DNA from: Otis tarda
Taxonomy: Eukaryota > Chordata > Aves > Otidiformes > Otididae
Length of the DNA stretch: 64,000 nucleotides
Direction of reading: 5' to 3'
NCBI GenBank assembly: GCA_026413225.1
Contig: CM048552.1
Coordinates: 83,863,001 to 83,927,000, forward strand
The notes beneath the pieces are model-generated. The model was not told the origin of the DNA, searched no databases, and saw only the letters and a list, made by a program, of their open reading frames with translations. Shown piece after piece: positions 24,901 to 38,134 of this stretch (position 1 is the stretch's first letter; every line of letters starts with the position of its first letter). Both the position numbers and the translations under genes were made by a program.

Positions 24901-27900
24901 GAGCCTCTCCCTGCAGTGGTTTCTCCGATTCTTTCAGCAGCTGAGAACAACCCACCTGGACAGGAAGAGAAAGAGTTGAGCCCATGGTCACCACCCTCTG
25001 CAAGATGTATCTTATTACAGTTCATGCCTTATTACAGCACAGAAGAATCCCTCTGCCTACTAGGAAATGAGAGATGCTGAACTCCTTCCTGACTCAGAAA
25101 ATTGACAGTTCATTCAAAGATCACTAAGTACTATCTGCCTCGAATATCCTGCAATTCAATGTAACTGTATTTCCCTGTATTTGCTTTAATTTCACTTGCT
25201 GCTTGTTCAAAATGCAGTGCATCTTTCCCTCACTAAAAATCAGAGAGAAGAATCTTCTTACAGTTTCTGCATAAATTATTGCTTTGTGGTCTGTTAGAGA
25301 AAACAGTTCACATCACACTTGTTTTACTCCTTCCAACCCATTCTCTTTAATGTCACTACTTAACCTCCCTCTTTTCCCTTCCTCTTTGCTGTCTATGTCT
25401 CAGGCTAAAAATGCTGACTTGGAACACTGGGAAAGAAACTCCTATCCTAAAATTGAAGCCCCCCACCCTCTCAAGAGAGTGCTATGTCTCCTTCCGCCAC
25501 AGCAGAGAATCCTTACTGGAAATGGCTCTGCTCCTTCCTGGATGACAAAGCCCTCAATGATATGCGTAAGAATCTGGGGCTTGACGATGGCTTGTGGGGG
25601 TTTGGAGTCTCCCATGTGACGTGACACCATTGCCAGGTTTGGGGTAGGAGCAGAGGTGAGGGTGACTGATGCTCCTTCACTTGAGGTGGTATTTGGGGTT
25701 GCAATGACAGCAGGATCAGACTTATCTGGAAAGTTAACAGCACAGGAGTCAGCAACCTTTGCTCCATCTACTTCAAATGGAATATGAGATCAGATCATTA
25801 GCACGCACACACAGAGCTCTCCTTTGTACCTCACCTCCAAGGCCACTCTTCTCCTCCATGTTTTTGGGGCTGTCTGCCACAGGAGAGGACCTGGCAGGCA
25901 GGAGTGCAGTGACACTGGGTGATTCCTCCTTATCCTCCTCTGACTCTGCCTTGCGCTTCACTGCTAAGGTCTGAGACTTGCCCTGCATGAATAAAGAGGA
26001 ACATAAGCAGAGAAAGGAGCCCCAAAGCAAATAAAAAGACAGACTGAAGCCAAAAGGAAGATGCATCCTGCTTCCTCACACTTCATCTCCAGCCTGGTTC
26101 CTTCTCCTAGAAATGCCTCTAGCTGTTTCACACTACACACCTCTACTTAGGAGTATTTGCCTAGCAGGGAGCAAAACTTCATGTATCAACATGAATTGGG
26201 CCATTGATATAACACCAAGACATTGTGTGAACCTCAAGGGATTATTCCAGGAAGAAAGAAATGGAATGGCAGTCACTCGGCAGTTTCCGAACAGGCTTTT
26301 GGCTAGATCAGACAGATTTCAATGAAGGAGAGACAAAACAGTAGGGGAAACATGTTGGACAAGAGGAGAATTATCCCCATACTCTAGCAATCAGATAAAC
26401 CCTGTGATACCTTCCTGAAGAAGCCGCCAGAGTTTAGAAACAGTCTCAGCAACTGGCTAAGGATATCTGAGCTGGCAAAGTTGTCCCAGGTATTTAGGCA
26501 GGCCCTAGCTGGATAATTCAGAGCAGCATGGGTGATGCCTCTGGAACATGAGCCACATTTGTTTTCCTTTGCATAGCCTGTTGCTAGGGGATCCTCTGAG
26601 GCCTAGAATCAGTGGCTCATGTACCAAGGGGTCTCTGACCTGGAGGTATCCACACCTAGTGAGGAGATGGGAGTTCAGTCTTTCATGGCCCACTCAGCTC
26701 CTGTCTCTCTCCTGAGAGAGACAACAAAGAGGCCAGTCATTCCATTTACAGGGCAAGGTTTTGGTAGTGGGGGGGCTGCAGAGGTGAATTCTGTGAGAAG
26801 ACACCAAAAGCTGCTCCCATGTCCGACAGAGCCAGTTACAGCCAGTTCCAACAGGAACCTGCCACTGGGAGCCCATCAGCAACAGTGGTAGCACCCCTGT
26901 GATAACATATTTCAGAAGGAGGAAAAAAACCTTTCCAATGGCAGCTGAAGAGAGGAGTGAAAATATGTGAGAGCAACAGGGTCAGTGAAGGAGAGGGAGG
27001 AGGAGGTACTCCAGGAGGTGGAACAGAGATTCCCCTGCAGCCTATGGTGCAGACCATGGTGAGGCAGGCTTTCCCCCTGCAGCCCACAGAGGCCCACGGA
27101 GGAACAGAGAGCCACCTGCAGCCCATGGAGGACCACACACCAGAGCAGGTGGATGTATCCTGAAGGACACTTTCACCCCGTGGAGAGCCAGCCTGCATTG
27201 GAGCAGGCTCCTGGCAGGACCTGAGGCCCCACAGAGAGAAACCCATGCTGGAGCAGGTTTGCTGGCAAGACCTGTGACCCCATGGAGGACTCACACTGGA
27301 GCAGTCTGTTCCTGAAGGACTGCACCCTGGGGACAAGATCCCTGCTGGAGCAGTTCGTAAAGAACTGTAGCCTGTGGGAAGAACCCGCGTTGGAGAAGTT
27401 CATGAAGGACTGTATCCCATGGGAGGGATCCCACACTGCAGCAAGGGAAAAGAATGAGGAGGAAGGAGCAGTAGAGACAAAACATCATTAACTGACAACT
27501 CTCATTCCCCATCCTCCCGCACCACCCAGGGGGAGGAGGTAGAAGAGCCAGGAGTGAAGTTGAGTCTGTGAAGTGAAGGGGGAGGTGTTTTTTAGATTTG
27601 TTCTTATTTCTCATTACCTTACTCTGACTAATTTGCAATCAAATAAATTTCCCTAAATCAAGTTTGTTTTGCCTGTGACAGTAACTTGTAAGTGATCTCC
27701 CTGTCCTTATCTTGACCCATGAGCTTTTTGTTGTATTTTTCTCCCCCTGCCCTGTTGAGAAGGGGGAGTGATAGAACAGCTTGGTGGTCACCTAGCAGCC
27801 AGCCAAGATCAACCCACCACATTGTTAAATGGGATATTTCCTATGTGATATGGACACCTACCCCATTTGGGGCAGGGTCTGAGTCTCATCTATTTACTTC

Positions 27901-30900
27901 ACACAAGCCTTCCAATGATAATATGGAAGAGAAATGATTGTAGTCAGTAAACCCAAAGGTTAGATTTGAATTGGTGTTTTTGAGAGAAAAAGTCTCCACA
28001 TCCCTTTACCCAAATCCCTTACCCATCCCATCCCACTGACCTGGACCTGGACTGCGACTAGGAATAAACAAAAAGAATCCATATGCTATTCTCCTCAATG
28101 GTATCACTTACTGGCAACTGGACAGACTGCATGTAGAAAGCTGCTGGCATCTGAGCCACAACTGGAGAGGAGGCTGGGCTCTTCACCATGTGGGCTGTGC
28201 CTTGAACTTGTGCCAAATTCACCCCTGTGGTGAGAGGAGGAGCTTCCTGTGAGGATGCTGGAGCTGAAGACAATGAGGGGGAAGCAGCATGGGCTTGAGA
28301 AACAGGCTGGACTACTGCTGGCATTCCCCGGGAAGTCGGCACTGCTGCAGCAATCTGAGCCAAACCCAGTGCTTGGGCTTGGCCTGAGCCCTGCTGCCGA
28401 GTACCCACTACCTGCACTGGAATATGTGGTGGAGGCTGCTGTGTTGCTGACATTTTGGCAGGCCCAAGCTGAGGTGGTTTGATAGGGGTGACCAGAGATT
28501 TTGACTGAATTGGGACAGGTGACTTGGTGGCTGGCTGGCAAGAACTGTCCTGCTGGAGCTGCACAGGCTGTGGCTGGGACTGCAACATAGGTTGCACCAC
28601 AAGGGTCTGAGCCTGCTGCTGGTTTTGAGGTGGAGCCTGCTGCTGTGGAGGCTGAGCTTGCTGCTGCTGTTGGGTCAGAGAGGGTGCTTGCTGCTGTTGC
28701 TGCTGTTGGGCCAGCTGGAGATGGGTGGCTGTGTGGAGGAGCTGGGACTGGCGGTGCTGGAACTGTTGCTGGTGATGAATGGCGATCTGCTGCTGGATCA
28801 CCACCTGCTTCTGCAGGTGGATCTGCTGCTGCTGCTGGATCAGCGAGTGTGGCTGGATCTGTGTATATGTGGCTATACAAACACAGAGTGGGAAAAGAGA
28901 AGAGCACAAAAGTTAACAACAGCGCAGCTGGGAACAACAACAAAAACAGGCAGGCAGCCACTGCACTGGTTTGAGCGATTAAGCTCCAAAATGTCCGAAA
29001 GCTTAGTGGCAGAGGACATAACAACTTCTCTTGCTAGCAGAGAGGGATAACCCCTAGAGACCAGCCATCGGTAGCACAGAGGCTGGGAGGCATGTTGGGA
29101 AACTTCTCACCCTGGGCTTTCAAACAGCACTCTCTTGCAAACGCCCAGTGAGCTCAAAGAGATGGGACAGGTCTGCACTGACCTGAGCTGATCAATGTCT
29201 GGCTGGGTGCTGGTGTAGCGGTCCTTGTCAGGTTCATGCCCACTGTTTGCTGTCCACCGCTGTCCGTTTCGCCTTTCTTTGTGGCTGCATTCTCTGTCTC
29301 CGTCTGGCTTCCCTGACTGACAGTCACGGCCTGGGCAGCTGCTATCGGTAATGGCTGAACCACCCCCGTGCCTTTCCTTTGGCAACTGCCAGTGGCACTT
29401 GCCGAGGTCTGGCTCAATCCTGCTGAAGTCTGGCTCGCACCACTTGCCACCACACCCCCAGGGACACCACTGCTGCTTGCTGCCCCCTGGCTCAAGTTGA
29501 GGGTCTGGCCTGCACTGCCAGAGGAGGCCTGAGCCACTCCCAAAGTCTGGCCCGTGCTGGTGGCCTGTGGTAAGCCTGAAGCCTGGGAACTTCCTGGCAG
29601 AGCTGCCTTCTGAGCAGAGCCTTGGGGTGCCGAGGTCTGCTGGCTCCTCACAGCCAAGTTCTGCACCTAGAAACACATATACAAAACAGAGCCTGTTTGC
29701 TTTACGTACATTACTTTCTGGAAGTTTGGCAGAGAACACATAAGCAACATGCTTTACTGGGACGCAGGCAAAGTCGATGCTTCAAGTCTCACATGGGGAG
29801 CTGGCTAACACTCTAGGGCAAAGCTCAGGTGCAGCCCTCCCCAGGAAACACATTATCCTGAACTCTCCCCTGCCCCATCTCTGACGGAAGTTAAAGATCT
29901 CGTGGCACTTTCTGAGCAGCATGTGAGGACACTGGCATTCTCCGAGGCGTGGGACAGTCCTTAGACCTGCCTGCCTTGCCCTTGTGTTGGTAGGATCCAG
30001 TTTAGTAGGGCTCTAAAAGCTCTGAGATACCCCTTTAAAGACCAGTCATTCCTTTTCAATTTTGTGCCACCTGCCTCCTCCCCTTGCGCAGGGCTTTCCA
30101 CTCAGCAGGCCCACAGATCTACTCATGGCCTGCAGCCCTTCCAGTTTCACCAGTTCCTCTGCATTTTGGTGCTGCCATCCTCTGTATTTACTCCTCCTCC
30201 AATTGCAGTGTTATCTTCAAGTTTGATCATAGCCGACTTTCCTTCAAAGAAAGTCCTCCACACAAGAAAAATATGAAGTAACTGGACATACCAAGAATGA
30301 CTTGGAACAAGGAAAATGGGAAGCCATGGCAGCTCCCTGACCTGGAGAATTACTTATAGATGAATGCAGGAGCTAAGACCTTCTGGCCTGTTCGGACTTT
30401 GGCATCTTTACAACCAACTGGGTGAAAAAAATACAACCACTGGCAAAGACTCTTCATTGCAGAGTGACTGAAAACTGGACACAGAACTCAACAATTTTTT
30501 TCATACAAGGACAATCAAGAAACTGTGAGGATGGGATTGATCCAGCCTATGGCTCATCCCAGAAATTTTAAGCAGAAATTAATCCCATCTCTGGAAGCAA
30601 AAAACAAACATGAAAAAACAGTGGCAAGAGAAAACAGAATCTCCTGCCTGCACAGGGACACAGATTGGGGATAAAATAGAGCTAATCTGCTATACAGGGG
30701 CAGCTGGAGACAAAGACCAGCGTGTGGGGTGACAGAGAGCAGGGGAAGGGGAAGACTCTGGGAGGGAGTGTCACTGACCTGGTCTGTGTCTGCATGGACC
30801 CCGGGAGACTGAGTGGGTGGTACCTCCTGCTGGACAGCGGCCACAGCCCCGTTGGGCATCAGGATGAGTTGGGAGGCAAGAGGCACATTGCGGCCCAAGG

Positions 30901-33900
30901 TCCGGTTTACCTGCAACAGGTTCCCCAGCTGTGGCTGTTGAGGGAGTGTCAGATGATGTGGAATGAAAGGAACAGAGGGGAAGAGAGAAAGAGACAGCGA
31001 ACCAGAGGCAAACATTACAAAGCCACACTGGGCTGCAATGTCACACATTGCAAAACCTCAGCCCTCCCTGCACTGTAGCACTGAACATCACCCTCAGGAG
31101 CAGGAAACTTGGAACAGTTTCCTTATGGAAACAAGCACTCTTCTATCAAACATGGGCCTGGGGCAACTCCCACAGACTGCCCAAGGCTGGCTAAAAGACT
31201 GGGGCGTCATTGAATTTTCAGATGTATATCCGGGACTGGTTGAGAAACAGTGATAAAATACATACATCCAAGAGCAGGGTTGCTTGAAAAGAAGGAGATT
31301 ACAATCTGTATCTAAAGTCAACTGAGACAGAAAATATTTTTCAAATAGGTAACTAAACTGCAGACTGACTATATAGTCAAACCTAATGTTTTCTATTTAG
31401 CAGCAATTCAAAGTGATTAAAAGGATGACTTATTTGTTCACGTTGATTTGTTCTTAGACTTGAATTCTGACTTATATCCCTGAGCTCAGCAGTGGCAGAA
31501 GAAGAGTAATTTACCATATATCTGTTCCAGCATTGAACCAGAAGAGTAGCTTTTTTCTGTGGGCTATATTCAAGTCTAGCGTATATATTTCACATTAACA
31601 CTGTAGTGAGAAGTGCCATGGGATCTTTAACATCTACAAAGAGCAAAGATAAACAACAGTCCTTAATGATCTCACTTTCGCCACACAATACAAAGCTCAT
31701 ATCAAGAGCTAAGCCCAGAGTTAAACTTCTGGTTTCAGGGACAAAAGCTTTCCCATCTAAATTTAAGATATAGTGCATCATCCTTACAGCTAGAGTCAGT
31801 TCAAAGGCGCTGGTAATCCCAAGCAGTGAAAAACTGAAGTGGCTAGGAAGTCAGGTTCATGGTCAGGACACATTTTGCATACACATCTCTTACCCGGAGA
31901 TACATCTGGGCCTGTGACTGGTTGAGAGGTGGAGAGGTGGTATTCCCAAGGAGCACAGACTGCGTCAGTGTTGTGGTGCTGGGGGAACTCACACTCTGTG
32001 ACCGACTGAGCAGCTGAGCAGCTGATGTGGTGGCTAGGTTGATCTTAAAATACAGAAAAGCCCCAAATCATATATGAAGAGACAGAGGCAAGGAAATAAG
32101 TACAAATTCACTTACTGGGGTACAGCCAGAATCATAGAATCACAGAATTACAGAACGGTTAGGGTTGGAAGGGACCTTCGAAGGTCATCTAGTCCAACCC
32201 CCCTGCAAGAAGCAGGGACGTCCCCAACTAGATCAGGTTGCTCAGAGCCTCATCCAGTCTGGCCTTGAACGTTTCCAGGGATGGGGCATCCACCACCTCT
32301 CTGGGCAACCTGTTCCAGTGTTCTACCACCCTCAGTGTAAATTTTTTTTTCCTGATATCTAATCTAAATCTACTTCCCTCTATTTTAAAATCATTACCCC
32401 TTGTCACACCAGGCCCTACTGAAGCCTTTCTCCCCATCTTTCTTGTGGCCTCCTTTAGGTATTGGAAGGCCACTATCAGGTCTCCCCAGAGCCTCCTCTT
32501 CTCCAGGCTTAGCAGCCCCAGCTCTCTCAGCCTGGCCTCACAGGAGAGGTGCTCCAGCCCTCTAATCATCTTCGTAGTCCTTTTCTGGACTGGTCCATGT
32601 CCTTCCTATGTTGGGGGCTCCAGAACTGAAAGCAGTACTCCACGTGGGGTCTCACCAGAGCAGAGGAGAGGGGCAGAATCACCTCCCTTGACCTGCTGGC
32701 CACACTCCTTTCGATGCAGCCCAGGATGTGGTTGGCCTTCTGGGCTGCAAGGGCTCACTGCCTGCTCATGTTGAGCTTCTCATCTACCATCATTCCCAAG
32801 TCCCGCTCCTCAGGGCTGCTCTCAATCCATTCTCCACCCAGCCTGTATTTGTGCCTGGGATTGCCCCAATCCACGTGCAGAACCTTGCACTTGGCCTGGT
32901 TGAACTTCATGAGGTTGGCACAGGTTTGCACCCCTCCAGCCTGTCAAGGTCCCTCTGGATGGCATCCCTCCCCTCCAGTGCGTCAACGACACCATTCAGC
33001 TTGGTGTTGTCAGTGAACTTGCTGAGGGTGCACTCTATCCCACTGTCGCCGACAAAGATGTTGAACAGGGCCAGGCCAAACACAGACCCCTGAGGGATGC
33101 CACTCGTCAGCGGTCTCCACTTGGACAATGAGCCGTTGACCACTGCTCTCTGAGTGCAGCCATCCAGCCAATTCCTTATCCACCAAGTGGTCCGTCCATC
33201 AAACCCATGTCTCTCCAGTTTAGAGAGAAGGACGTCGTGTGGGACAGTGTCAAATGCCTTCCACAAGTCCAGGTAGATGATATCCATTGCTCGTCCCTGA
33301 TCCACCGATGCTGATGGCCTTCATCACTGAATTCCATCAAATGGGCCAGGCACAATCTGCCCTTTGTGAAGCTATATTGGTTGTCACCAACCACCTCCCT
33401 GCTTTCCATGTGCCTTAGCATGGTTTCCAGGAGAATTTGCTCCATGACCTTGCCAGACACAGAGGTGAGGCTGACCGGCCTGTAGTTCCCTGGGTCTTCC
33501 TTGTCCCCCTTTTTAAAAAATGGGGGTTATGTTACCCCTCTTCCAGTCATCAAGGACCTCACTAGACTGCCACAACTTCTCAAATATGATGATCAGCAGC
33601 TTGGCAACTTCATCTGCCAGTTCCCTCAGGACCCGCGGATGGATCTCAGCAGGTCCCATGGACTTGTGCACCTTCAGGTTCCTCAGATGTTCCCGAACCT
33701 GCTCTTCCAGTATAGCGGGTGGTTCTTCATTCTCCCATTCCCTGCTTGTGCCTTCCACAGCTTGGGTGGCAAGAAAAGAGCCCTTATCGGTGAAGACTGA
33801 GGAAAAAAAAGTCATTGAGTACCTCAGCCTTCTCCACGTCCTGGGTAACCAGGTCACCCATTTCCTTCCGCAGGGGTCCTACATTCTCCTTGGACCTCCT

Positions 33901-36900
33901 TTTTTCCCCAACATACCTATAGAAGCCTTTCTTGTTGTTTTTGACATCCCTGGCCAGATTCAATTCTGTCAGGGCTTTAGGCCTGCCTCACCTGATCCCT
34001 GGCCACTCACACAGCCTCTCTGTAATCCTCCCAGGCTACCTGTCCCCACTTCCACCCTCTATAGGCTTCCTTCTTTATTTTCAGTTGGTCCAGGAGCTCC
34101 TTGCTCATCCACACAGGCCCTCCTGGCCTTTTTGCTCAACTTGTTCTTCATCGGGATGCACCACCGCTGAGCTTGGAGGAGGTGCTCCTTGAATATGGAT
34201 CAACTTTCCTGGGCCCCTCTTCTCTCCAGGGCTGCCTCCCATGGTACTTTGCCCATCAGATCCCTGAAGAGGCCAAAGTCTGCCCTCCTGATGTCGAGGG
34301 CAGAGAGCTTGCTGAGTAGCTTCTTTGCTGCCCCATGGATCTTGAACTCCACTGTGTCGTGGTCACTGCGGCCAAGGCTGTCCTTGAGTTTCACAATCCG
34401 CACCAGCCCCTCCCTGTTGGTGAGCACAAGGTCAAGCATGGCACCCCTCCTCACTGGCTCCTCTATCTATCTATCGCCTGCAGGAGGAAGTCCTCCTGGA
34501 CTGCCTGTGCCAGCCAGTTGCTGACGTAGAGAGCGACACCCCCTCCTCATCTCCCCCGCCTGTCCTTCCTAAAAAGCCTATATCCCTCCATGCCAATGCT
34601 CCAGTCATAGGAGTCGTCCCACCACATCTCCGTGATGCCAACAAGGTCATAGCCCTGCATGTGTGCACGCATCTCCAGCTCTTCCTGCTTATTCCCCATG
34701 CTGCGTGCATTGATACATAGACACTTAAGATGGGCCCCCGACAAAGTCGACTTGCTGGCTGGAGCAATAGGAGTTCTTTTGGTCCGCACTTACACATCTC
34801 TCGCACTTACCTGCGATCCTTCCCTGGCTTCTGGGCACTTGGTGCTGGCACTGGTGCCATGCTGACAGTGGTGGGCTGGACTGTGCTCCCCCTGCCGCAG
34901 CAACACTAGTTTAAAGCCCTCCTGACGAGCCTGGCAAGCCTTTGGCCAAGGACACTCTTCCCTTTCTCAGTTAAGTGTAGTCAGTCAGCCCCTAGTAGAC
35001 CAGGCTTCCCAAAGCAAGTCCTGTGATCTAAATACCCAAACCCCTGGCTGCAGCACCACTCCTTAAGCCATGAATTGACCTGCCAGATTCGTCTGGCCCT
35101 TTCAGGCCCCTTCCCTTCGTCTGGGAGGACTGATGAGAAGACCACCTGTGCCCCAGAATCCTTGACTGTTGCTCCCAGGGCCCTGAAGAACAGATATTTT
35201 AAGTTTCTTCCTGAATCCCACAGGAGACCAAGAAGAAAAAAGTTCTTGCCTTAGACGGCTTGTCTTAGAGGCTACACAATCTAAACCAGCCAAAGTCCTG
35301 TATGCTAACCTCATTTGATGCTGAGCCTGAGCATCACTGTTAGCATGCAACTGCAATAAGAGATCCAGAAGAAATGCATAATTTTCTCCAGCCTCTCAAG
35401 TAAAGGAAAAAAACCCCACAAAGTAATCTCTACCCTACCAACTCATCCACTCTCTGAACAAATCCCAGTTCCTCAATACTCACTACAAAACCAGACTTCT
35501 CATTCAACAAACTACTATTCTGCCCAAGAAAAAAAGAGCATTCACTTTCAAGCTGTTCATGACTCTCTCTCCTTCTTAAAAGTCCTGATCCTTTTCTAAT
35601 CCATGACAATGTACCCCTAAAGCCTCAGCAAAGAGAGATCAGTGTCTACCCTTCCAGCTAAGAGGCCTCTCCCACTCAGAAACCTTCTCTGGTATCTTCA
35701 ACCCCCACCAATAATGACAGCATCCCAAATCCTCAAAGTTGTCTGCATCTTGTGGAATCCCAGTATTCTTAGAAGCTGTGTTTCCCTGGCTGACTGCTTT
35801 CCTAAAAGACAAAGAGGAGAAAGAAAAAGGCGGGAGGTGGGAGGGAGGCTTTGGTATGCATACAAGGGAGCAGTTACTTACAGAGGCCTGGGTGGTGGTG
35901 GTCTGTTGCGGGGTGCTGGTGTTGGGGGAGCTGGCCTGTCTACTGGCTGCAATTGTAGCCTGCAAGAGAGATTGACAGAGAAATGAGTACCTGGAACAAA
36001 CTCTTCAATCCAGCCCAAGCACTTGGCTTTGTTAAAACATGATGAAGTCCCTTCATCATCTTCTGCCATTCCTGAGAACAGGAGCACAATCTAACCACTA
36101 CAATTCTCTGCCATGCCCTACAAACCACGTGCAGCAACTCAGCAAGGTACGTCCTCTTCCCCAACCAGTTCAGTCCTATACAATACCTACAACAGTGGAC
36201 AACAGACCCTTATAGTGCATGACCTCCAGTGCTTTAACTCATGGGTACACACTCTACTGCTGCCCCAGCTTGTCACACTATACACTGTAACCCTCATTCT
36301 GATGCTGCAGTCCACTGTTAACATCCAGACATTCTCAACAATATTAACAATTTTCTGGGCTAGTTAGGCAGTTTAATAACAATGCAATGATAGCACTCCA
36401 AATAAAAAATTTCAGATTACAGCACATATGGTTCATGGAGGAATGTAAATATTGTTAGATTCCCCCACTCCCTGCCATGATCCCATGGGAATTCCACTGT
36501 ATGAGTTTAATTAGTTTTATAACTAAGACTTGTGCAAAACTAGTGAGAGGATTCTATTCCCTCTATGCTATACAACTACAGGTAGAGATTTTGAGAACAA
36601 CTAAATCCTGCACTAACAGCCAAGGAGCACAGCTACTGACAGAGATATTGTTACAGAGACTGAACTGTATTCACATCACATACAAACCATCTTCAACTGA
36701 TGATAAAGTCTGGTAAGCAAAGTTGGTACAGAAAAAAAAAAGGTCAGTCAACAATTACTCAACGTAAAATATCTCAACTTGTATAAACATATCTCAATTA
36801 AAGAAGCACCCTCCTGGCTGAACAAGATCTACCCCAGATCCCTCTTGCTAATAACTAGTAAAGAAAATATGGGCTACTAAGTTTCAAGACAGAAAATTCA

Positions 36901-38134
36901 GAGGATACTGTCTCAAATTTCATGTACACAAGACCATGTTTATTCCTCGAGAACTAATAATCCATGGTTGACTTTAATACAGATTTTAAACACTACTGCA
37001 TCCACTGCTGATTTAACCACCCATCTTTTATTTAAAGAAGGTGCAGGGGCTAGTCATAGACCTCTGAAGTGCAAGTTCTCTGAAGGCGATGCCAAATTTT
37101 ATCCTCCCCTGCTCTGTACCTGAAAACCAAATGAATCTTTGCATCAAGCTTCCAGTTTACTAGCTGTTTTTATTAGTTTTAAAACAATGTGTTTAGGGAC
37201 TCACTGTCTCATCATGGATCAGGATGACCTTGGTGTACAAGTCATTGTATAAAGAGAGAATCTCTGGATCTTCCCCAGAGAACGATCCAATTCCTCTCCT
37301 GCCCGTTGGCAACTCACCTGCTGGACAGCGGCCAAGCTGTGAAGCTGGGCACTGTTAAGCTGCTGCTGGAGCATAAACTGATGAAAGTACTGGGCTGCAT
37401 TGGGCTGTCTCTGGAGTGCCTGCAGGGCCTAGAGAAAAACGAAAACCCAATTGTCAGAAATAGCATGCCCTTGAAATGTGATTAGAGAGAGCAATGAAAA
37501 CACAAATAACAGCCATAAGATCATCCCTAGACTCCATGAAAAAAAGCAAAGTCACTAGATCAGTACATCAAAATACATGGCAACAGAGTGAATCACAGAT
37601 CTATTCCAGTGGGAAGTATACTTGCAAGACTTTATTAAACTCCAGGATTTTGAGGATGTGTGTGCTCAAGCAGGCAGGTAAGTGTTCCAGTATAGTATGC
37701 TCATGGAGGATATATACTATATAGAGCAACTGGGATAAGAAACTGAATTATTTGCTCTAGGGCAGTGGGCTAAAATCAACCTATTGGATCACAGTACGGA
37801 TTAAATCTAAGAGGCTGGACACCGGAGGAGTAACCTATAAGACATGAAGCACACCATCAGGCTACAGGAGCTAAACATCAGATCTAGCACAAGAACTTCT
37901 AAGTCTGAAAATGACAGTCCCTCAAGCATGCTCCCACCTTGACACGACAACTCAGAGGAACACAAAAGGACTCATCATCACCTTCCACTGATGCCATCCC
38001 AGAACATAACCACGTCTCACCTGTACTGCCTGTCGCTCATAGAGAGACATCTGCGATATCTGAGGACGGGTGCTTCCTCCAGAACTGGAGCTCCCGCTGG
38101 TAGAGCTGGAGTTCTGCTCACTTTCCGTCTCCAT
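21962..38134 (-). CDS. PHC1: Polyhomeotic-like protein 1 (PRC1 subunit)
   Basis: Polycomb repressive complex 1 subunit that polymerises through its SAM domain to compact chromatin. Fourteen coding exons in transcript order: 38134-38021, 37428-37318, 35959-35882, 32043-31894, 30934-30779, 29666-29183, 28872-28112, 25982-25835, 25725-25517, 24955-24841, 24150-24042, 23412-23262, 22677-22446 and 22116-21962. They join in phase to 2973 bp (990 residues; human about 1004). The start is [11 protein letters not shown] in a good Kozak context (gtcaccATGG). Exon 28112-28872 (residues 365-618) is glutamine-rich. HD1 ([16 protein letters not shown]) is at about residues 722-737. The FCS zinc finger (CEYCGKY, then FCSMTCAKR) is at about 783-814 and a basic stretch RVRRRGPRR follows. 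The SAM domain ([10 protein letters not shown] to [14 protein letters not shown]) ends the protein at KET-TAA. The match to mammalian PHC1 is near identical in HD1, FCS and SAM. The gene is intact. Confidence 0.97.
24606..24712 (-). mobile_element. CR1 LINE 3' end, short fragment in a PHC1 intron
   Basis: Matches the first hundred bases of the other minus-strand CR1 copies (gttagggttggaaggga, then tagtccaactcccctgcaag). It is a severely 5'-truncated insertion in the intron between exons 24841-24955 and 24042-24150. Confidence 0.85.
26751..27821 (+). mobile_element. Solo LTR (ERVL-like family A), antisense in PHC1 intron
   Basis: About 1.07 kb, homologous along its length to the LTRs at 44579-45717 and 59408-60452. 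Shared landmarks are ggtagtgggggggc at the start, gataacatattt, an internal block of imperfect repeats of roughly 40 bp (each with a form of ctggagcag), a poly(A) signal (caaataaatttccc) and an end in ccaccaca. The internal repeat block (about 27050-27430) is longer than in the other copies. No coding region belongs to it. The 5' end has decayed and no target duplication is clear. Confidence 0.75.
28640..28830 (-). repeat. CAG/CTG-rich polyglutamine-coding repeats in PHC1
   Basis: Interrupted CAG/CAA runs within the large PHC1 exon encode several glutamine runs of 5-7 residues (for example [11 protein letters not shown]). They are shorter than the main run I recall in human PHC1. As triplet repeats they are a likely site of length variation. 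Confidence 0.8.
32130..35190 (-). mobile_element. Long CR1 LINE (about 3 kb) in PHC1 intron
   Basis: The longest CR1 in the window, in the same orientation as PHC1. Read on the minus strand it has an endonuclease part ([22 protein letters not shown], near 34550-34740), reverse transcriptase pieces (33.5-33.85 kb, and [14 protein letters not shown] to [10 protein letters not shown] at 32.9-33.3 kb) and a 3' end at about 32130. Frameshifts separate the pieces, and the catalytic FADD box reads FTDN, so it cannot be active. The distal 34.8-35.2 kb is probably 5' CR1 sequence and its boundary is uncertain. The 3' end lies only about 87 bp upstream of the PHC1 exon starting at 32043. Confidence 0.9.

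Noticed and set aside
28104-29024. 306-codon minus-strand open frame over the PHC1 Q-rich exon
   Set aside because: It is an alternative frame of the CAG-rich exon (Ala/Ser/Pro-rich shadow). The correct frame gives [10 protein letters not shown] and matches PHC1, with phases that fit both neighbours.
29154-29182. Extension of the PHC1 exon to the stop after PVPSL
   Set aside because: The donor TCAG/gtcagt at 29183/29182 gives the phase needed to continue into the exon at 28872; the extension is intronic.
32907-34806. Endonuclease and reverse transcriptase open frames as possible host genes or an active LINE
   Set aside because: They are frameshifted pieces of one CR1; the catalytic FADD reads FTDN. 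An active element is excluded.
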